Shown here: one piece after another, positions 5,142 to 10,519 of the stretch | How positions within the stretch are numbered: the first letter of the stretch is position 1 | Layout: the number at the start of each line of letters is the position of its first letter | Assembly (NCBI GenBank): GCA_025357175.1 | Contig: JANXPS010000032.1 | Coordinates: 1-10,519, forward strand | Source: Deltaproteobacteria bacterium | GTDB taxonomy: Bacteria; Desulfobacterota; Deferrimicrobia; Deferrimicrobiales; Deferrimicrobiaceae | Length of the DNA: 10,519 bases | Direction: 5' to 3' | Notes under the pieces: model-generated | Told to the model about the DNA's origin: nothing | The model's database searches: none | What the model saw: the letters and a program-made list of their open reading frames with translations, nothing else | Position numbers and translations under genes: made by a program

Positions 5142-5722
5142 AAATCGGGAGTCTCTGCGTTTTCTGCAGTTCAAGTGACAATGTGCCTTCCGCTTTTCGC
5201 GCCGACGCCGAAGCGCTGGCCGACCGCCTGGTCGCAGCCGGGATCAACCTGGTCTATGGCGGGGGGTCGGTCGGCTTGATGGGCGTGCTGGCCGACCGGG
5301 TTCTTTCGCGCGGCGGAACCGTCACGGGTGTCATCCCCCGTTTCCTGTCCGAAAAGGAACTGGCTCACGGCCGGTTGACCGAATTGATCCTTACCGAAAC
5401 GATGCATGAACGGAAACAGGAGATGAGCCGCCGTGCCGAGGCATTCGCCGTCCTTCCGGGCGGTTTCGGCACGATGGAAGAGTTTTTCGAAATCCTGACC
5501 TGGAAGCAGCTTCACCTGCACGATCGCCCGATCGTCGTCGCGAACACCGAAGGGTGGTTCGATCCGATCCTCGCCTGGTTCGAGAACGCCGTCGAATTGA
5601 GAATGGTCAAACGGCGGAATGTCGAAATGGTCACCGTGGTCAAGGACGCGGCCGGCATCGTCGAGGCGCTTTTCAGCTTTCGTCGGGCCGAATCGACGCT
5701 TTCTTCGTTCGAAAACGGCTGA
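5138..5722 (+). CDS. LOG-family nucleotide 5'-monophosphate phosphoribohydrolase (TIGR00730)
   Basis: A 194-residue Rossmann-like protein of the LOG (Lonely Guy) family, of typical length. It shows the N-terminal CVFCSSSD block (7-14), the nucleotide-binding loop VYGGGSVGLMG (39-49), the conserved MHERKQEM (89-96) and the family signature PGGFGTMEE (107-115), which carries the catalytic Glu. Members release the base from cytokinin-type or purine nucleoside 5'-monophosphates; the bacterial substrate is often unknown. The start overlaps the ubiE stop by 4 bp (ATGA) with only a weak ribosome site, so translation probably depends on ubiE. The gene ends 38 bp before a hairpin shared with the convergent small secreted protein. 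Confidence 0.92.
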   Translation: MKIGSLCVFCSSSDNVPSAFRADAEALADRLVAAGINLVYGGGSVGLMGVLADRVLSRGGTVTGVIPRFLSEKELAHGRLTELILTETMHERKQEMSRRAEAFAVLPGGFGTMEEFFEILTWKQLHLHDRPIVVANTEGWFDPILAWFENAVELRMVKRRNVEMVTVVKDAAGIVEALFSFRRAESTLSSFENG

Positions 5723-5749
5723 CCTTTTCCAACCCCGGACAACCGGTTC

Positions 5750-5785
5750 AGTCAAACAGAACGGCCCCGGGATTTCCGGGGCCGT
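5750..5785 (-). terminator. Terminator between convergent units
   Basis: A perfect 10-bp stem, ACGGCCCCGG pairing with CCGGGGCCGT (5761-5770 and 5776-5785), has a 5-nt loop. On the minus strand it is followed by TTCTGTTTG, so it mainly serves the unit ending at 5826. It lies nearly midway between the two stops and may also end the plus-strand LOG transcript, though no T tract follows on that side. Confidence 0.8.
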
Positions 5786-5825
5786 TGGTGAAGCCGGGGT
5801 TGTGTTGACGGGTTGCCCCGAACGG

Positions 5826-6266
5826 CTAGCTCCGCTCTTCCCAGTGGGGCGGGTTCCAAACCCGCCGTTCGATCATCCGGTAGTGCCCTGCGACCCATGC
5901 CCTGTCCCCTCGCCCGCCGTCGTCGCCGTCTCCGAACTCGTCGTCGATGTCGCGTCCGCCGCGGCTGATTTCCCAATGGCCCGGTACCCACTGCTTCTCG
6001 ACGCGGGATTCGTAGTGCCCCGTGACCCAGGCCCGCTCGCGCGGAGGTGCGTAGTAGCGGGGTTCGGGCGCGTAGTAGCGGGTCTCGGGAACATAAACCG
6101 GGCGGGGCTGCGAGTTGGCGATCACATTGCCGAGGATGTTCAGGCCGATGATTCCGGTCATGATCTTGCCCGCCGTCGCCCACCCGTGGTCGTCTGCGTA
6201 TGAACGGTTCGGAATGCCGGCCCCCAAAAGAGCCGCCGCAAGAATGACTGCCATGATCTTTTTCAT
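5826..6266 (-). CDS. Small secreted protein with Trp/Tyr-rich WVxGHY...WxPxHW repeats
   Basis: A 146-residue exported protein with a signal peptide (about 1-24, ending SYA). A short hydrophobic Gly-containing stretch follows (30-50, TAGKIMTGIIGLNILGNVIA). Next is a small tandem motif, RYYAPEP then RYYAPPR (63-76). Two homologous units of about 22 residues follow: RAWVTGHYESRVEKQWVPGH (78-97) and RAWVAGHYRMIERRVWNPPH (122-141). They are separated by an acidic Gly/Asp linker (103-121). The W-P-G-H-W type repeat is known from small envelope proteins of unknown role. The inner ATG (6266) is chosen because GGAGG lies eight bases upstream; the upstream ATG at 6290 would place that ribosome site inside the gene. 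It lies 66 bp after polA and may be the last gene of its transcript. Confidence 0.8.
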   Translation of the reverse strand: MKKIMAVILAAALLGAGIPNRSYADDHGWATAGKIMTGIIGLNILGNVIANSQPRPVYVPETRYYAPEPRYYAPPRERAWVTGHYESRVEKQWVPGHWEISRGGRDIDDEFGDGDDGGRGDRAWVAGHYRMIERRVWNPPHWEERS

Positions 6267-6332
6267 CGTCGTGTCCTCCGTTCGTTTCATCGCCTGATCT
6301 ATTGAACACGATCCCGGGATAAAAGTTCCCGG

Positions 6333-8942
6333 CTAGTGGACGGCTCCCCAGCTGTCGCCGATTCCGGCCGCAACCGTGAGCGGCACCGAAAGCTTCGCGG
6401 CCCCTTCCATCGATTCGACCAGGATTTTCTTGACCTCGGGCGCTTCTCCGGCGGGCGACTCGGCCAGCAGTTCGTCATGGACCTGCAGCAGGAGACGCGC
6501 CTTCATCCCGAGCGTCCTGAACGCACGGTCGGCCCGGATCATCGCCACCTTGATGATGTCGGCCGCGCTCCCCTGGATCGGGGCGTTGATCGCCATCCGG
6601 TCCGCCGCGTCGCGCAACAGGCGGTTCTGGGACGAGATGTCCCGGATGTAGCGCCTGCGCCCCATGATCGTCGTGACGAAACCGTCGCGCCTGGCCCCCG
6701 CCTTCACCTCTTCCAGATATTCCCGGACACCGGGGAATCGCTCGAAATAGCCGTCGATCAGCGGCTTGGCCTCTTTCGGGGAAATGCCGAGTTCCTTCGA
6801 CAGCCCGAAGGCGCTCATGCCGTAGAGGATCCCGAAATTGATCACTTTTGCGCGGCGGCGCAGTTCGGGCGTCACGCCGTCGGCCGGAACGCCGAAAACG
6901 GACATCGCCGTGGCCTGGTGGATGTCCACTTTTTCCCGGAAGTTGCGGACGAGCGCGACGTCTCCGGAGAGGTGCGCCAGGAGCCGAAGTTCGACCTGCG
7001 AGTAGTCGGCACCGATGAACAGGTTGCCCTGCTCGGGAACGAAGCCGTGACGGATCCGCTGGCCGAGCGCCGTTCGAACCGGAATATTCTGGAGGTTCGG
7101 GTCGGTCGACGACAGTCGGCCCGTGCCCGCGACCGTTGTGTTGAAGGTCGTGTGGATACGGCCGTCGCGCGGATCGATCATCCCCGGCAGCACGTCGACA
7201 TAAGTGGATTTCAGTTTGGCGAGCGTCCGGTATTCGAGCACCAGCGCCGGGATTTCGTGACTGTCTTTCAGCTGTTCCAGCACCTCGACATCGGTCGAGT
7301 ACCCCGTCTTGGTTTTCTTGACGGGTGGCAATCCCAGTTTTTCAAACAGCAGGAAGGCAAGCTGTTTGGGCGAGTTAATGTTGAAATCGCCACCCGCGAT
7401 CGCCGCGACTTTCTTTTCGATCGATTTCGTTCCATCGGCGAGTTCTTCCGACAGCTGACGGAAAATCGCGGTGTCGATCCGGATGCCCGCCCGCTCCATG
7501 CGATACAGGACCGGAAGCAGCGGCATATCCACTTCGTCGCTCACCGCCGACAGACCGGCCTCGGACAGTCTCTCTTCGAGGACCGCGCCGAGTTCGACGC
7601 AACTAGATGCCATTCCGGCGGCGCGCGCCCCGGGCGTGGCGCCTTCGCCCGAGACGAGCGCGTGCGGAAGGTATCGCGCGAGTAGTTGGGTCGGCGTCGG
7701 CGTTCCGTCGTCGGGGGAAAGCAGATAGCCGGCGACCAGCAGGTCGACCAGCCCCGTGTCGTCGGTGTCGGCGACTTTCGGCGCCATCCGGAGCAGCCGC
7801 TTCGCGTCGAAGACGTAGAAGCGGACTCCGCCTTTTCGCAAGAGGGCAATGACGGCGGCCACTTCGACTGCGGGGAGGAGAAACGTCTTGCCTCCGGCAA
7901 GCGACAGCGCGGCGGGGGCACCCGCGCCGTCTCCGGGATATAGACCGGCTCTCGCCGGGAACGGCTCACCGATGGCGATGGCCAGCGACTCGGCATCGGC
8001 CGTTTCGCAGTACGGAGTGTCGGGCAGTATGGCGGAGGGCACCGCAGGTTCGACGGGGAATTCCCCTTTTTCGAAGAGCGGCATCGCGTTTCGCTGGTCG
8101 AGCGCAAGGTCGTCGATCAGCTTGCGGAAACCGAGCCTACCGAAAAGCGGCACGAGCCGTTCGGCGCGGAATCCCCGGGGCTTGAGATCGCCCAATTCCA
8201 CGGGCAGGGCGACCTGACGGTCGATCGCGGCAAGCTGACGGCAGAGTCTCGCCTGGTCTGCGTTGTTCTCGATCTTGGTTTTCTTCGCCCCCTTGAGTCG
8301 CCCGCTGTTGGCGAGAAGTTCGTCAAGCGATCCGAATTCGCGCAGAAGTTCGGACGCCGTTTTTTCGCCGATCCCGGGAACTCCTGGGATGTTGTCGGAA
8401 GGATCGCCGGCCAGCGCCAGGAGGTCGACGACTTGCGAAGGGCCGACCCCGAATACCTCGCGCACCTGCGCTTCGTCCACTTCCCGATCCTTGAGGCCGT
8501 CGCGGATTTTCACGTTCGGGGAAACGAGCTGATAGAGATCCTTGTCGGATGAAATCACGATGACGCGCATTCCCGCCTCGTCAGCCATGCGGGAGAGCGT
8601 CCCGATGACGTCGTCGGCCTCGGCTCCCGGGACCGCAACGCGCGAGACGCCGAGAGCGTCAATCACTTCGTCTACCAGCGGAAACTGGACGACCAATTCC
8701 TCGGGCACCTTGAGGCGGTTGGCCTTGTAGTCGGGAAAAAGGACGTGACGCGGCGTCGGTTCCGGCGTGTCGAAGACGGCGGCGATCAGCTCCGGATTTT
8801 CCTGGCGCAGGATCTTGAGGAGGATGCGCGCGGTTCCGAGGACCGCGTTGGTTGGCGTGCCGTCGGGCGCGGTGAGGCGCGGAACGCCGTAGAACGTGCG
8901 GTAGAGGAGGTTATGACCGTCGATCAGGAAGAGAGTTTTCAT
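6333..8942 (-). CDS. polA: DNA polymerase I, with degenerate 3'-5' exonuclease domain
   Basis: An 869-residue family A polymerase for Okazaki-fragment processing and repair. The 5'-3' exonuclease (about 1-290) has AEADDVIGTL (108-116), SSDKDLYQLV (131-140) and the helix-hairpin-helix stretch GDPSDNIPGVPGIGEKTA (179-196). The polymerase domain has motif A GADYSQVELRLLAHLSGD (644-661), motif B RRAKVINFGILYGMSAFGL (696-714) and motif C LLLQVHDELLAE (817-828), with both metal-binding aspartates. The middle domain (about 303-460) lacks the DxE of Exo I (LYPGDG stands in its place) and the Asn of Exo II, and no YxxxD is seen at Exo III, so proofreading is probably lost. The start at 8942 follows AAGG at 10 bases and begins the family's FLIDGHNLLYR. 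Its first 32 bp overlap the RDD gene. Confidence 0.97.
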   Translation of the reverse strand: MKTLFLIDGHNLLYRTFYGVPRLTAPDGTPTNAVLGTARILLKILRQENPELIAAVFDTPEPTPRHVLFPDYKANRLKVPEELVVQFPLVDEVIDALGVSRVAVPGAEADDVIGTLSRMADEAGMRVIVISSDKDLYQLVSPNVKIRDGLKDREVDEAQVREVFGVGPSQVVDLLALAGDPSDNIPGVPGIGEKTASELLREFGSLDELLANSGRLKGAKKTKIENNADQARLCRQLAAIDRQVALPVELGDLKPRGFRAERLVPLFGRLGFRKLIDDLALDQRNAMPLFEKGEFPVEPAVPSAILPDTPYCETADAESLAIAIGEPFPARAGLYPGDGAGAPAALSLAGGKTFLLPAVEVAAVIALLRKGGVRFYVFDAKRLLRMAPKVADTDDTGLVDLLVAGYLLSPDDGTPTPTQLLARYLPHALVSGEGATPGARAAGMASSCVELGAVLEERLSEAGLSAVSDEVDMPLLPVLYRMERAGIRIDTAIFRQLSEELADGTKSIEKKVAAIAGGDFNINSPKQLAFLLFEKLGLPPVKKTKTGYSTDVEVLEQLKDSHEIPALVLEYRTLAKLKSTYVDVLPGMIDPRDGRIHTTFNTTVAGTGRLSSTDPNLQNIPVRTALGQRIRHGFVPEQGNLFIGADYSQVELRLLAHLSGDVALVRNFREKVDIHQATAMSVFGVPADGVTPELRRRAKVINFGILYGMSAFGLSKELGISPKEAKPLIDGYFERFPGVREYLEEVKAGARRDGFVTTIMGRRRYIRDISSQNRLLRDAADRMAINAPIQGSAADIIKVAMIRADRAFRTLGMKARLLLQVHDELLAESPAGEAPEVKKILVESMEGAAKLSVPLTVAAGIGDSWGAVH

Positions 8943-9396
8943 GGGGTGCCTGCCTTTTTTCGACGACGAGCGTCTCGGCGAGCGTGTCGCCCGCCCGCTG
9001 GCCGTCGGGATCGTAGAAGCCGAGGTAAGCCTCGACAAGAAGCAGGGCGATCCCCACCGTGCAGGCGAGGAACGGGCCGAAAGCCGGCACAAGGTAAAGA
9101 ACGAACGGGGTTGCGATCGTCAGGTTGCGAAGCAGCGAGGCGGGGAAATCCATCGGTTCGCCGTCAACGCGGACGACCTTGAGTCCGGCGAGCATCTTGC
9201 CCGCGCTGCGTCCGCCGGGGAATGCGTCTGCCATCAGCAGGTAGAACAGCGCGGCGAATACGCCGGCAACCCCCTCGATCCGCCAGAGGCAGAGGGCGAT
9301 GATGAGGTCGGCGGCCTTGCCGACCAGCCGCGCCATGTACCGCGCCCGCCGCGCATCGCGAAAATACTCGCGCCGCTCATCCCAGCGGGTCGCCAT
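8911..9396 (-). CDS. RDD-family membrane protein
   Basis: A 161-residue membrane protein. It shows the RDD pattern: Arg23 and Asp30 in RLVGKAADLII at the first helix, a conserved loop FPGGRSAGKMLAGLKVVRVD (59-78) between helices, and the closing GDTLAETLVV (136-145). Hydrophobic segments lie at about 28-38, 43-57 and 93-122. The family is linked to transport or membrane adaptation but has no settled function. The ATG at 9396 has GAGGGG eight bases upstream, and that site contains the stop codon of the preceding 67-residue gene. The 3' end overlaps polA by 32 bp, so the three genes are tightly coupled. Confidence 0.88.
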   Translation of the reverse strand: MATRWDERREYFRDARRARYMARLVGKAADLIIALCLWRIEGVAGVFAALFYLLMADAFPGGRSAGKMLAGLKVVRVDGEPMDFPASLLRNLTIATPFVLYLVPAFGPFLACTVGIALLLVEAYLGFYDPDGQRAGDTLAETLVVEKRQAPHENSLPDRRS

Positions 9397-9401
9397 GCCG
9401 G

Positions 9402-9605
9402 TTACCCCTCGTCGCCTGAAGCGACGCGCGTGAAGAACAGGAACGCCATCGTCGGCCGGCGGCTCCCCTGCTGCGTGACGAAGTGGATCGACTCGAACCG
9501 GTAACCGTCGGCCAGCGCGCCGTTGAGCGCATCGGCGATCGCATGGTCTGAAACCTCGCTCAATTCGATCACCCGGTAAGGCGGTTCAACGCTCGTGGTC
9601 GCCAT
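9402..9605 (-). CDS. Conserved small protein, 67 aa, unknown function
   Basis: A 67-residue soluble protein with an apparent beta-alpha-beta-beta layout: YRVIELSEV (10-18), a helix SDHAIADALNGALADGY (19-35), then FESIHFVTQQ and PTMAFLFFTRV. The overall pattern recalls the small DUF4177-like fold, but I cannot assign it firmly. The ATG at 9605 lies 7 bp after the hemB stop. The stop lies 5 bp before the RDD start and inside its ribosome site. Such packing between hemB and the RDD gene, with codon use like its neighbours, argues that it is real and co-translated. Confidence 0.75.
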   Translation of the reverse strand: MATTSVEPPYRVIELSEVSDHAIADALNGALADGYRFESIHFVTQQGSRRPTMAFLFFTRVASGDEG

Positions 9606-9612
9606 GTCGGGA

Positions 9613-10519
9613 TTATCCGGCGATCAGGCGAGCCGCGTCCTTCGCAGCATAGGTGATGATCATCTCGGCGCCGGCGCGGCGGATCGCGGTGAGGATTTCC
9701 ATCATGACCCTGGGTCCGTCGATCCAGTCGAGTTTCTCGCCCGCCTTGACGATCGAATATTCGCCACTGACGCTGTAGGCCGCCACGGGATAGTCGAATT
9801 CCTCGCGGATGGTGCGAATCACGTCGAGGTACGCCAGGGCCGGCTTGACCATCACGATGTCGGCGCCTTCCTGTATGTCGAGCGCGACCTCGCGAACGGC
9901 TTCCAGCGCGTTGCCCGGGTCCATCTGGTAGGCCCGCCGGTCACCGAAGGAGGGCGTGCTGTCAGCCGCATCGCGAAACGGACCGTAGAATCCGCTGGCG
10001 TACTTGGCGGCATAAGCCATGATCGACGCGTTCGCGTAACCCTCATCGTCGAGAGCCTGGCGGATGACGCCGACGCGGCCGTCCATCATGTCGGAGGGGG
10101 CGATGATGTCGGCGCCGGCACGGGCGTGCGTCACCGCGCTCAGGGCGAGGATCTCGAGCGTGGCGTCATTGTCCACTTCGCCCTTTTTGGTCAGGATGCC
10201 GCAGTGTCCGTGGTCGGTGTACTCGCAAAAACAGACGTCGGTGATCACGACAAGATCCGGCACCGCGTTCTTGATCGCCCGGACGGCGGTCTGAATGATT
10301 CCCTGGTCGGAACAGGCGTCGGAACCGACGGCGTCCTTCTTTTCGGGAATGCCGAATAGCAGAATCGCGGGAATGCCCAGTTTCTTGACCGCCCTGGCTT
10401 CCTTGACGATGTGCTCGACGCTCATCTGGAAGACGCCCGGCATGGAGGGGATTTCCCGCATGATGTTCTTGCCGAAGGCCACGAAGAGCGGATAGATCAG
10501 GTTGTCGACCGACAGGCGG
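9613..10519 (-). CDS. hemB: Delta-aminolevulinic acid dehydratase (porphobilinogen synthase), 5' end outside window
   Basis: The 301 visible residues cover all but roughly the first 20-30 of a usual HemB. The enzyme condenses two 5-aminolevulinates into porphobilinogen, an early step of heme, siroheme and cobalamin synthesis, in the cytoplasm. Counting from the first visible residue, the zinc-binding triple cysteine is DVCFCEYTDHGHCG (Cys96, 98, 106). The two Schiff-base lysines are in MAYAAKYASGFYGPFRDAAD (Lys172) and IVMVKPALAYLD (Lys225). The Cys-rich metal site marks the zinc-dependent form. The open frame continues past the GTG at 10482 to the window edge with family-like sequence (RLSVDNLIYPLF), so that GTG is internal. 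It is the first visible gene of the hemB > small protein > RDD > polA run. Confidence 0.97.
   Translation of the reverse strand, partial: RLSVDNLIYPLFVAFGKNIMREIPSMPGVFQMSVEHIVKEARAVKKLGIPAILLFGIPEKKDAVGSDACSDQGIIQTAVRAIKNAVPDLVVITDVCFCEYTDHGHCGILTKKGEVDNDATLEILALSAVTHARAGADIIAPSDMMDGRVGVIRQALDDEGYANASIMAYAAKYASGFYGPFRDAADSTPSFGDRRAYQMDPGNALEAVREVALDIQEGADIVMVKPALAYLDVIRTIREEFDYPVAAYSVSGEYSIVKAGEKLDWIDGPRVMMEILTAIRRAGAEMIITYAAKDAARLIAG

Noticed and set aside
17..5785. Similar GC-rich hairpins (17-48, 357-388, 5761-5785) as a dispersed REP-type repeat family
   Set aside because: The first two belong to the tRNA-end duplication; the third has a different stem and loop and is explained as an independent terminator.
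6314..6332. Hairpin CCGGGA-N7-TCCCGG right after the polA stop
   Set aside because: Only 6 bp of stem and no T run on the minus strand, so I do not call it a terminator; polA and the small secreted gene may be co-transcribed.
6336..7685. Plus-strand open frame of 449 codons opposite polA
   Set aside because: Wholly antisense to unmistakable polymerase motifs; typical high-GC shadow.

Overview
The window is GC-rich, gene-dense bacterial chromosome. Several features suggest a Gram-negative, menaquinone-using, probably anaerobic bacterium of the former Deltaproteobacteria (Geobacter/Desulfuromonadia-like). They are a UbiE/MenG methyltransferase, a secreted TlpA/ResA-like thioredoxin behind a good sigma-54 promoter and a Fur-like palindrome, and a FecR plus DUF6600 envelope protein. 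The lineage is an inference; no rRNA or species-specific marker is present.

Layout from left to right. (1) 1-480: an intact tRNA-Thr(CGT) on the minus strand with its own intrinsic terminator. About 340 bp downstream of it lies a decayed duplicate of the tRNA 3' half and of the same terminator, with about 230 bp of apparently degraded sequence between. This resembles an old att-type duplication or a failed tandem duplication. (2) 537-1802, minus: a DUF4337 membrane protein followed by a 228-residue protein. The latter is a free-standing, strongly altered copy of the fingers region of the replicative DNA polymerase III alpha subunit (DnaE). This is the most unusual gene in the window. (3) 1945-2457, minus: the TlpA/ResA-like thioredoxin, with a dense upstream control region (sigma-54 -24/-12 element, Fur-like dyad over the predicted start of transcription, and two more dyads about 125-160 bp upstream). 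(4) 2660-4297, minus: a large secreted FecR/DUF6600 protein with a Pro/Arg-rich tail. (5) 4404-5722, plus: ubiE/menG and a LOG-family phosphoribohydrolase joined by an ATGA overlap. (6) 5826-10519, minus: a run transcribed hemB > 67-aa conserved small protein > RDD membrane protein > polA > small secreted aromatic-repeat protein, ending at a strong hairpin shared with the convergent ubiE-LOG pair. hemB runs off the right edge and lacks its N-terminus.

Most of the window is housekeeping (heme, menaquinone, DNA repair, tRNA). The points of interest are the stand-alone DnaE fingers homologue, the sigma-54/Fur-like control region, the duplicated tRNA end, and two Trp/Tyr-rich secreted proteins. 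I see no CRISPR array, no intact insertion sequence and no integrase gene. No complete, clearly new multi-gene system is evident.
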